Source: Lineus longissimus (Eukaryota; Nemertea; Pilidiophora; Heteronemertea; Lineidae). From it: 60,000 nucleotides of DNA. Positions within the stretch are counted from its first letter, which is position 1. The number at the start of each line of letters is the position of its first letter. The position numbers were made by a program, and so were the translations under genes. This document shows positions 11,738 to 23,000 of this stretch, one piece after another. The stretch lies in contig NC_088320.1 of assembly GCF_910592395.1 (NCBI RefSeq), positions 6,202,001-6,262,000 on the forward strand, in the 5' to 3' direction. Below the pieces are notes generated by a model. The model saw only the letters and a program-made list of their open reading frames with translations. It ran no database searches and was not told where the DNA came from.

Positions 11738-13230
11738 AGGTCTCGTCTCCCGTCTTTTACAACTTGTGGCTGGTGTAACAGGAGGAATAGTCCCCTGTCT
11801 TTCACCTCCGCTGGCTGGTTGAACAGGAGTTCTCGTCTCCCGTCTTTCACAGCTTGTGGCTAATGTAACAGGAGGAATAGTCCCCTGTTTTTCACATTCG
11901 CTGGGTGGTAAAGCAGGAGGTCTCGTCTCCCGTCTTTTACAACTTGTGGCTGGTGTAACAGGAGGAATAGTCCCCTGTCTTTCACCTCCGCTGGCTGGTT
12001 GAACAGGAGTTCTCGTCTCCCGTCTTTCACAACTTGTGGCTGGTGTAACAGGAGGAATAGTCCCCTGTCTTTCACCTCCGCTAGCTGGTTGAACAGGAGG
12101 TCTCGTCTCCCGTCTTTCACAACTTGTGGCTGGTGTAACAGGAGGAATAGTCCCCTGTCTTTCACCTCCGCTGGCTGGTTGAACAGGATGTCTCGTCTTC
12201 CGTCTTTACAAGTTGTGACTGGTGTATTACAGGAGGAATAGTCCCCTGTCTTTCACTTCCGCTGGCTGGTTGAACAGAAGGTCTCGTCTCCCGTCTTTCA
12301 TAACTTGCGGCTGGTGAAACAGGAGGAATAGTCCCCTGTCTTTCACCTCCGCTGGCTGGTTGAACAGGAGGTCTCGTCTTCCGTCTTTCACAAGTTGTGG
12401 CTGGTGTAACAGGAGGAATAGTCCCCTGTCTTTCACCTCCGCTGGCTGGTTGAACAGAAGGTCTCGTCTCCCGTCTTTCATAACTTGTGGCTGGTCTAAC
12501 AGGAGGAATAGTCCCCTCCTTTCACAACTTGTGGCTGGTGTAACAGGAGGAATAGTCCCCTGTCTTTCACCTCCGCTAGCTGGTTGAACAGGAGGTCTCG
12601 TCTCCCGTCTTTCACAACTTGTGGCTGGTGTAACAGGAGGAATAGTCCCCTGTCTTTCACATTCGCTGGCTGGTTGAACAGGAGGTCTCGCCTTCCGTCT
12701 TTTACAAGTTGTGGCTGGTGTAACAGGAGGAATAGTCCCCTGTCTTTCACCTCCGCTAGCTGGTTGAACAGGAGGTCTCGTCTCCCGTCTTTCACAACTT
12801 GTGGCTGGTGTAACAGGAGGAATAGTCCCCTGTCTTTCACATTCGCTGGCTGGTTGAACAGGAGGTCTCGTCTTCCGTCTTTTACAAGTTGTGGCTGGTG
12901 TAACAGGAGGAATAGTCCCCTGTCTTTCACCTCCGCTGGCTGGTTGAACAGAAGGTCTCGTCTCCCGTCTTTCATAACTTGTGGCTGGTCTAACAGGAGG
13001 AATAGTCCCCTGTCTGTTACCACTGCTGGCTGGTACAACATGAAGTCTTTTCTCTCTTCTTTAACAAGTTGTGGCTGGTATAGCAGGAGACAAGTCCCTT
13101 TTGACTGGTGTAGCAGGAGGAATAGTCCCCTGTCTTTCACCTCCGCTAGCTGGTTGAACAGGAGGTCTCGTCTTCCGTCTTTTACAAGTTGTGGCTGGTG
13201 TAACAGGAGGAATAGTCCCCTGTCTTTCAC
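11738..13230. repeat. 1515-bp higher-order repeat, copy 1
   Basis: This segment recurs 1515 bp downstream (13253-14745). Private variants recur at exactly that offset, such as the CCTTCCG variant at 12691/14206, the CTAACAGG variant and the short TCCCCTCC unit. I saw no differences where I compared. The edges are approximate. Confidence 0.88.
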
Positions 13231-13252
13231 CTCCGCTAGCTGGTTGAACAGG

Positions 13253-14745
13253 AGGTCTCGTCTCCCGTCTTTTACAACTTGTGGCTGGTGTAACAGGAGG
13301 AATAGTCCCCTGTCTTTCACCTCCGCTGGCTGGTTGAACAGGAGTTCTCGTCTCCCGTCTTTCACAGCTTGTGGCTAATGTAACAGGAGGAATAGTCCCC
13401 TGTTTTTCACATTCGCTGGGTGGTAAAGCAGGAGGTCTCGTCTCCCGTCTTTTACAACTTGTGGCTGGTGTAACAGGAGGAATAGTCCCCTGTCTTTCAC
13501 CTCCGCTGGCTGGTTGAACAGGAGTTCTCGTCTCCCGTCTTTCACAACTTGTGGCTGGTGTAACAGGAGGAATAGTCCCCTGTCTTTCACCTCCGCTAGC
13601 TGGTTGAACAGGAGGTCTCGTCTCCCGTCTTTCACAACTTGTGGCTGGTGTAACAGGAGGAATAGTCCCCTGTCTTTCACCTCCGCTGGCTGGTTGAACA
13701 GGATGTCTCGTCTTCCGTCTTTACAAGTTGTGACTGGTGTATTACAGGAGGAATAGTCCCCTGTCTTTCACTTCCGCTGGCTGGTTGAACAGAAGGTCTC
13801 GTCTCCCGTCTTTCATAACTTGCGGCTGGTGAAACAGGAGGAATAGTCCCCTGTCTTTCACCTCCGCTGGCTGGTTGAACAGGAGGTCTCGTCTTCCGTC
13901 TTTCACAAGTTGTGGCTGGTGTAACAGGAGGAATAGTCCCCTGTCTTTCACCTCCGCTGGCTGGTTGAACAGAAGGTCTCGTCTCCCGTCTTTCATAACT
14001 TGTGGCTGGTCTAACAGGAGGAATAGTCCCCTCCTTTCACAACTTGTGGCTGGTGTAACAGGAGGAATAGTCCCCTGTCTTTCACCTCCGCTAGCTGGTT
14101 GAACAGGAGGTCTCGTCTCCCGTCTTTCACAACTTGTGGCTGGTGTAACAGGAGGAATAGTCCCCTGTCTTTCACATTCGCTGGCTGGTTGAACAGGAGG
14201 TCTCGCCTTCCGTCTTTTACAAGTTGTGGCTGGTGTAACAGGAGGAATAGTCCCCTGTCTTTCACCTCCGCTAGCTGGTTGAACAGGAGGTCTCGTCTCC
14301 CGTCTTTCACAACTTGTGGCTGGTGTAACAGGAGGAATAGTCCCCTGTCTTTCACATTCGCTGGCTGGTTGAACAGGAGGTCTCGTCTTCCGTCTTTTAC
14401 AAGTTGTGGCTGGTGTAACAGGAGGAATAGTCCCCTGTCTTTCACCTCCGCTGGCTGGTTGAACAGAAGGTCTCGTCTCCCGTCTTTCATAACTTGTGGC
14501 TGGTCTAACAGGAGGAATAGTCCCCTGTCTGTTACCACTGCTGGCTGGTACAACATGAAGTCTTTTCTCTCTTCTTTAACAAGTTGTGGCTGGTATAGCA
14601 GGAGACAAGTCCCTTTTGACTGGTGTAGCAGGAGGAATAGTCCCCTGTCTTTCACCTCCGCTAGCTGGTTGAACAGGAGGTCTCGTCTTCCGTCTTTTAC
14701 AAGTTGTGGCTGGTGTAACAGGAGGAATAGTCCCCTGTCTTTCAC
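13253..14745. repeat. 1515-bp higher-order repeat, copy 2
   Basis: This is the second copy of 11738-13230. It diverges from copy 1 at about 14746, where copy 2 has ATTCGCTGGC and copy 1 has CTCCGCTAGC. Confidence 0.88.
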
Positions 14746-15650
14746 ATTCGCTGGCTGGTTGAACAGGAGGTCTCGCCTTCCGTCTTTTACAAGTTGTGGC
14801 TGGTGTAACAGGAGGAATAGTCCCCTGTCTTTCACCTCCGCTAGCTGGTTGAACAGGAGGTCTCGTCTCCCGTCTTTCACAACTTGTGGCTGGTGTAACA
14901 GGAGGAATAGTCCCCTGTCTTTCACATTCGCTGGCTGGTTGAACAGGAGGTCTCGTCTTCCGTCTTTTACAAGTTGTGGCTGGTGTAACAGGAGGAATAG
15001 TCCCCTGTCTTTCACCTCCGCTGGCTGGTTGAACAGAAGGTCTCGTCTCCCGTCTTTCATAACTTGTGGCTGGTGAAACAGGAGGAATAGTCCCCTGTCT
15101 TTCACCTCCGCTGGCTGGTTGAACAGAAGGTCTCGTCTCCCGTCTTTCACAACTTGTGGCTGGTGTAACAGGAGGAATAGTCTCCTGTCTTTCACCTCCG
15201 CTAGCTGGTTGAACAGGAGGTCTCGTCTCCCGTCTTTCAAAACTTGTGGCTGGTGTAACAGGAGGAATAGTCCCCTGTCTTTCACATTCGCTTGCTGGTT
15301 GAACAGAAGGTCTCGTCTCCCGTCTTTCATAACTTGTGGCTGGTCTAACAGGAGGAATAGTCCCCCGTCTGTTACCACTGCTGGCTGGTTGAACATGAAG
15401 TCTTTTCTCTCTTCTTTAACAACTTGTGGCTGGTATAGCAGGAGGCAAGTCCCTTTTGACTGGTGTAGCAGGAGGAATAGTCCCCTCCTTTCACAACTTG
15501 TGGCTGGTGTAACAGGAGCAATAGTCCTCTGTCTTTCATCACTGCTGGCTGGTCGAATAGAATGTCTTGTCTCCCTTCCTTCACAACTTTTGGCTGGTGT
15601 AGCAGGAGGAATAGTCCCCTATCCTTCAGAAGTTGTGGCTGGTGTAGTTC

Positions 15651-16885
15651 CATTGAATTTCGTTAACACCATAACGTCTCCACCACAGACAATACCTGTC
15701 ACCTCAATTTGAAACAAAAGGAATATGATACAGATATTTCTGATTATTTCTTTATTATATGCAAGAATCATCAAGAGGGGCGTTTCATAAAAAGCATTGA
15801 AGGAGTAGAAATATTTGCATAATTCAGTTTTGGGGTAGCAGCCATTGATGAATTAAGCAGAGATACAAAATTTGAAATTACACAGATGTTGCGATGTGTT
15901 TATGCTAGGAAATATCTACTGTATGTTGTGTAAGCAGGATATAAGCGGTTGTATAAGCATATCTTGCTATTCTACTATCCAAAAGACTTTTCGGGAAAAT
16001 CTTCAGGTTTATCAACCCCGTAAGATCTAAAATCATTGATTAAAAACACGTTTCGGGTTGATCGACCTGAGCCAGGTAAGACAAATAAACACAATAATAA
16101 CTGAACCTATAGTAATTTCCATGGCCACATCCTGACAATAGTGCTATTGTCTCACAATATTTAACAAGAATTCATCTTCGTTGCACTCTCAAAATTAATG
16201 ATGCTAAAATCTCCAGCATTTATACAGTGTTGTACACATATTTACAGACATTCGTTGTAGTGTTATGTGGAGTGGGAAACAATTGACAAGTCATTTTAAT
16301 GTGCCCTGATCACATGTCACCTCTTCCCGATACCACATCAGAGTCACAGCAACAAAAATCACTGCTCTGCTAAGCGCATAACGATGCGATGCTACAATAT
16401 AGCACAAATATAAACCAAATTTTTACCATATTTACACACATTTGCCAACAAACTTGACATTAGATCTCGAAATCAGCCCAACTAGGCTTACACCTAGCGA
16501 TCTGCATTTTATTCAGATGTCGAATGACGTTTTTCATTTCAGGAATAGATACCCACTAGAGGACGTCGATTGTCTCACTAAACACGAAGAGGATCGAGCT
16601 AAAATGTAGGCTAATTGTGACATACCTCGCTAATGGTTTCGGCCAAATGACCGCACCACCAAGCATTGTTTGGTGAGAAAACCAATGTCAAGCAAGCCAT
16701 TTCTGTTCAAAAAACACCTGCAACTAGACTGAAACGTGGTATGCTTCTTGTGCATCCATAAAAAGGACGTTTTCATGAACGAATACCACTTCGAAAATAC
16801 AGAGTTTACAAAATATCTACATGCAAGTGCAATGGCTCGATGAATAGCTGCATCAACAGTAGTAGGGAACGCTCAACCGTCTGTG
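15651..16885 (-). other. WDSUB1: 3' UTR of WDSUB1 (minus strand)
   Basis: The tract from the WDSUB1 stop to the edge of the minisatellite has no coding exon. On the minus strand an AATAAA lies at 15756-15751, giving a plausible poly(A) site at about 15735 and a UTR of about 1.15 kb that ends just before the array. Confidence 0.55.
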
Positions 16886-17046
16886 TCAAGACATGTCGGT
16901 ACCCTGCTGGTACCGCTGTATCAACATCTTAAGGCTACGATTTGGTGTCAGCGTTTTGTTGGGGAGAGGCGCGTTCGTCATCGGACTATTTTGCTTGCCC
17001 TTGGTCATCCATGCCGCGATTGCAACCCGCTCGTAAGTGTAGCCAT
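16886..17046 (-). CDS. WDSUB1: WDSUB1 exon 9 (rest of the U-box, stop)
   Basis: The acceptor is CTCATTTCAG. It encodes [20 protein letters not shown], then [20 protein letters not shown] and a short end GTDMS, with TGA at 16888-16886. It holds the central helix and second loop of the U-box needed for E2 contact. Confidence 0.93.
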
Positions 17047-20000
17047 CTGAAATGAGATTTTCACACAATCAGGAATACATTTTACTGAACTCCTTCTTCT
17101 TATAAGCGTTTGTCTGCACTTGAGGGAATTTTTTTCCAGTGAGTACATACATGTATGGCGTATGACGAATACTTGTGCCACATTTTAGTTGGACAATTAA
17201 ACAACAAAGACCTTGACAACGAAGCGTGTGTTCAAATCTCAATCTTAACCACATGAGTCTTTTCAACTTACCGGATGCAATGACAGGTTCTCAATCTTAA
17301 CCAAATGAGTCTTTTCAACTTACCGGACGCAATGACAGGTTCTCAATCTTAACCAAATGAGTCTTTTCAGCTTACCGGACCAATGAAAGGTTCTCAATCT
17401 TAACCACATGAGTCTTTTCAGCTTACCGGACGCAATGACAGGTTCTCAATCTTATCCACATGAGTCTTTTCAACTTACCGGATGCAATGACAGGCTCAAT
17501 CTTAACCAGATGAGTCTTTTCAACTTACTGGACGCAATGACAGGTTCTCAATCTTAACCACATGAGTCTTTTCAACTTACTGGATGCAATGACAGGTTCT
17601 CAATCTTAACCACATGAGTCTTTTCAACTTACTGGATGCAATGACAGGTTCTCAATCTTAACCACATGAGTCTTTTCAACTTACTGGATGCAATGACAGG
17701 TTCTCAATCTTAACCACATGAGTCTTTTCAAATTACCGGATGCAATGACAGGTTCTCAATCTTAACCACATGAGTCTTTTCAACTTACCGGATGCAATGA
17801 CAGGTTCTCAATCTTAACCACATGAGTCTTTTCAACTTACCGGATGCAATGACAGGTTCTCAATCTTAACCACATGAGTCTTTTCAACTTACCGGATGCA
17901 ATGACAGGTTCTCAATCTTAACCACATGAGTCTTTTCAACTTACTGGATGCAATGACAGGTTCTCAATCTTAACCACATGAGTCTTTTCAACTTACCGGA
18001 TGCAATGACAGGTTCTCAATCTTAACCACATGAGTCTTTTCAACTTACCGGATGCAATGACAGGTTCTCAATCTTAACCACATGAGTCTTTTCAACTTAC
18101 CGGATGCAATGACAGGTTCTCAATCTTAACCACATGAGTCTTTTCAACTTACCGGATGCAATGACAGGTTCTCAATCTTAACCACATGAGTCTTTTCAAC
18201 TTACTGGATGCAATGACAGGTTCTCAATCTTAACCACATGAGTCTTTTCAACTTACCGGACGCAATGACAGGTTCTCAATCTAAACCACATGAGTCTTTT
18301 CAAATTACCGGATGCAATGACAGGTTCTCAATCTAAACCACATGAGTCGTTTCAACTTACTGGACGCAATGACAGGTTCTCAATCTTAACCACATGAGTC
18401 TTTTCAACTTACCGGATGCAATGACAGGTTCTCAATCTTAACCACATGAGTCTTTTCAACTTACCGGATGCAATGACAGGTTCTCAATCTTAACCACATG
18501 AGTCTTTTCAACTTACCGGATGCAATGACAGGTTCTCAATCTTAACCACATGAGTCTTTTCAACTTACCGGACGCAATGACAGGTTCTCAATCTTAACCA
18601 CATGAGTCTTTTCAACTTACCGGATGCAATGACAGGTTCTCAATCTTAACCACATGAGTCTTTTCAACTTACTGGATGCAATGACAGGTTCTCAATCTTA
18701 ACCACATGAGTCTTTTTTTTAACTTACTGGACGCAATGACAGGTTCTCAATCTTAACCACATGAGTCTTTTCAACTTACCGGATGCAATGACAGGTTCTC
18801 AATCTTAACCACATGAGTCTTTTCAACTTACCGGATGCAATGACAGGTTCTCAATCTTAACCACATGAGTCTTTTCAACTTACCGGATGCAATGACAGGT
18901 TCTCAATCTTAACCACATGAGTCTTTTCAACTTACCGGATGCAATGACAGGTTCTCAATCTTAACCACATGAGTCTTTTCAACTTACCAGATGCAATGAC
19001 AGGTTCTTTCATCATCTCACATGTGATTGGACAGAGGAACTCGTTGGGTATGCCCGATTCTTGGTCTTTCGGCTGGATGATTGGGTGTTCCTTGATGTAC
19101 TTAACAGCACGTAGGAGTTTGTTCCGGTGTCCGAGGGCAACTGAAATAGGAATTTATTTCAATAATTACAAGGACAGGAAAAGACAGTTGTTCCAGCTTA
19201 CAGGTGCGATTCTATTACACCTGTTGGTTCATTTTGAGCAAAAAAAAGTGAACAAAATTTTTGTAATTTTTTCATCACTGAGTCAGTTGAAAATTTTTCA
19301 ACGACGATGAAGACGGCGACGACGACTGCGTAGCGCTACTCACGACGACTCACCAATTTTTAAGTCTTTCTCCAAAGTCTCATGGGAGAGTGTCAACAGT
19401 TCTGTGCCATCAATGGCGTGCGTTCGGAAGTTTTCCTCGTACTGCGATAGCCCGATTTGGCCAATCCAAGAGCAGACGTCGTCTATGCTCCATTCCTTGT
19501 ACGGTTTGGCAAACTGCTGGTCGGAAAAGTCGATCAGGACTTCATCGGGTCCACAGTCATCTGTAAAACATATATGAAGGTGTTCTAAAGGCCAGGAACT
19601 TGGTTCGAGAGAGGGATAAATTCCAATTTCACCCATGACCAAAAACTAACCTCTAACCTGAAGATCCGAAAAGTGTGGCATCTTACACTTACAGCAGCCA
19701 TTGTAATGTCATTTGGAGTCCAAAACAAGGAATTCTTAGATCACAACTGACGTCGCATTATTTTGCATCCTCCTCCAGTGGTTCCTTGCATGACGTCACA
19801 CGACCCAATGGTTTTGGGTGCTTTTAGTTCATCTCGAAAATACAACCCCTGGTTTCTCCCCTGGATTGAACTCGGGCCTGTTTGCGTGGTAGCCAGCAGA
19901 GTTACCCACTAGGCTATGAGGCTCCTCGCTGTTGTTCAGTGAAATCCTGATAACCTCGGGCGTGGATTAACGCTGTTGCTCAGCGAAAGCGTCAAAATAT

Positions 20001-23000
20001 ATAAGCAAAACTAAATTTACCCTCGAGGTCTGCCTCCGTAGTCATTTTCCACACCTTAACAGTTTTGTCGTTGGATCCGGTGGCAAGGAGGCGGCCATTT
20101 GAAGAGAAAGCACAACACGTCACGTATCTGGAATGAGCATCAATCGTATGCAGCGGCACCCCCTTTAGCTGGAATAACGAAATGAATAAAAAATTGATAT
20201 GAAGACTTTCTGGTTCTAATCATAACCGTGGGGCTGCATATGCCCCGAAATTTTGTGTCGGAATTCCCCAACTTCAGTTCAAACGCTGGTGCAACCACTT
20301 TGTCAAGTCCCATGCTTCTTCTTGCTGGCAATTTAACCAATGTAGTGATTTAGATGTCACTGAGAGAATCAAAATAATGCGCTACTTGCATGTAGTATTA
20401 TCAAATCATCTGAGACACACACATCAGCAGTGTTTATATGATACATAAAGCAGCTTTTAGACTGAACAATCAACTCACCGGATCCCAAATGATAACCGAC
20501 TTGTCACCAGACCTGAAACATTCATATAGATTCATGAAAATATAATTTGCGTATACAGTGTTTTTATATCGTTCTGGCCAAAGGTACTCTGTTGAAATCC
20601 GGAATGTGCACTTTTGCTAACCTCCTTGTCAAGACAAGTGGAGATCATTCAGCACTCATGTCGTTCTGGCCTAAGGTACTCTGTTGAAATCCGGAATGTG
20701 CACTTTTGCTAACCTCCTTGCACTCATGCCGCTATGCCATGCAGACAAAACGCATTTCTAATGGAGATATATCACCCTCCTAGCCATTGACCATGACAGC
20801 ACTTCCGAGGCAGTTAGACAGGGCTGACGCAGAGCCATTCACAAGTCAAGTTAGAGCGATAAGTGCACCGATGCGTAATTGCGGTACAGTGATTTGTACA
20901 AGGTGAATGATGGACCTATTTGCTGCAGTATATTTTGGCGAATAAAGGAAAGTTCTTCTCAAAATGAATCTATTCTGATATAGGTCTTGTGGCACTCCAG
21001 TGTATATGCCTAGGATACTGAAATCCACTGTCGATAAGTCTGACTGCGTTGAGTAACTAGGCCTATAGCTCACAAAGAGACTAAATTCATTAAAGAGGTG
21101 TAACATTTGTGTTTGTTAGGTGTAATAACATTGATATGTGTATACACGTGGTCTATTTGAACACCTTTTTGTGGACTGTTCTGGATGCAGCACCTCTGTG
21201 GAAGCATGCCAATATTGACAAGCAATTCTAGCCGAAGAGCAAGAGATTTTCAGAATCTATGCAGACTATATCCTCTATTTCAGAATACATCCTGCATGCA
21301 AAGATTTTCTGTTCGACAGTAAACATGACCTTCAGTGAAGCAACTAGGCACCACTTGAGTGATCTTGCAGAGTTCAGAGTTATTTATAGCGCGTAAACCA
21401 GATCCTGTTATCGATCCTGACATGGCATCGAGGAGAGGACCGCGCTACGCAGAAAATAATCGTGGGAACGGAGAGATTTACATCGAACAAAGAACGATAC
21501 ACTTGATTCTGGGACAAGATTCATGCGATGCTTGGGGGCTTTTACCGAGTGTAGCCAAATCCGCATCCGCTTTAAGGAGATGCGGGATATTGGTTAATGG
21601 AGGATGCTGAGAAGAGCCCTAGCTGCTATGTAATTAACTGGTGCAAGGCAAGAAATGTCATGCTGAGATGTTTACAGCAATGAGGCGAGCACTCAATGAA
21701 ATAGTGATGAAGGTGTTGCCTTGGGGTGTCTTGGGGTGCCATTGGGTGCCTTGGGATGTCTAGGGGTGCCTTGGGGTGTCTTGGGTACCTTGGGATGTCT
21801 AGGGGTGCCTTGGGGTGTCTTGGGGTGTCTTGAGGTGCCTTGGGGTGCTACAGACTTGGTTTGTCCTTAGGTTCATGCGGCCACCAATGTTGTCATGGTA
21901 GCGAAGCAGTGACTGCAATCACTCGGCTCCGCAGCGCTTAAGAGATAGAGCTCAAGGGGCTGCTTCTAAGAGCTGGTAGCATTTATCCGCAATATAATTC
22001 ATTTTCACGCTAAATAAGTATACTTACGCTGATGCGAGTATCTTGCCGTTGGGTGCGAACGACACGGACATAACTGGCGCCTCATGTCCGGTTAGCGTCA
22101 CACGGAGATTGAGATGGACATCTGAAATACACATGGAGATGAATTTGAGATGCACTCAGTGTCCTCATACTGCTTTGGCCCTGGGAAAGGAGAAAATGCA
22201 ATCGACAACCAAAATCGAACTTGTCAAAGTATCTGATTTTTTGTGCCTTAGAACTCAATTTTCTCCCAGTATCGAGAGAAAATTGTATTAGAAAGCACTT
22301 ATATCAATAGGTTCCTTCATGCTCTACCATGCCATCTTATGTGTGAACTATTCAAGCCAGCGCTTAATTTCATTTCGAGATTTCAGGAGAGCGTGAAATG
22401 CATTGGTGTAGCCTAACAACCAATCTAACTATGGTTGATTGCTATTAGTGCAATAAATAGCAATAAGACCTAATCAAGCAATATCATCGCAATGTAAATC
22501 ACCCTGGAGAATCGTTTCCCCAGCTTGTCGAGAATCAAACAGGCCTTCCAACTTGCTGAGCTGACCTGTCCTGAGAAAGGCGCATGTTTTTCTACAAGGT
22601 TGGAAAAACGGTTGTTCTTGGAATCTTCCAATGCAATGACGTCGTGTTCACCTGGTTAATATAGCGTTTTTCCCAGCATACATATGTATGAAGTTGAGGA
22701 GGGGGGGGGGGGGTTAATTAATACACATGAAGCAATAATGTGTTAAGACAGCATGCATACGCAGGCAAATGCTTCAATCATAGAATTAATCATCATAGAT
22801 TATATCATGGGCTATCAATGATTCCATGGAAATCCTACATCGATCACGGAATCATTGATTACAATCATGGTAAGATCTACCATAGGCCCATCGAAGATTC
22901 TACCAAGGGAACTTTTGCCTTTGTAGAACAGAAATAGATGCAAATAAGGAAAACCACTCTATGAAGATGCATTTAGTCAGGGGCGGATCCAAGGTTTTTT

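Larger units (their letters stand above)
9966..15650. repeat. Minisatellite, right part (90-bp higher-order units, orientation 2)
   Basis: The period is 90 bp and is clear by eye, for example TAACAGGAGGAATAGTCCCC at 12541, 12631 and 12721. Each 90-bp unit is a dimer of related 45-bp halves: one with CTGGTGTAACAGGAGGAATA, the other with CTGGTTGAACAGGAGGTCTC. Neighbouring dimers alternate (CTCCGCTAGC versus ATTCGCTGGC), giving a 180-bp level. Because 90 is a multiple of three, frames stay open for hundreds of codons on both strands; I do not regard these as genes. Confidence 0.95.

Noticed and set aside
14011-15396. 461-codon open frame (minus) and its plus-strand counterparts as protein-coding genes
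   Set aside because: Both strands and several frames are open because the 90-bp unit is a multiple of three. There is no start context, no splice structure and no sign of codon constraint.
17232-19006. CRISPR array
   Set aside because: The unit is repeated without variable spacers, the genome is eukaryotic, and the unit is fully explained by an exon-intron boundary.
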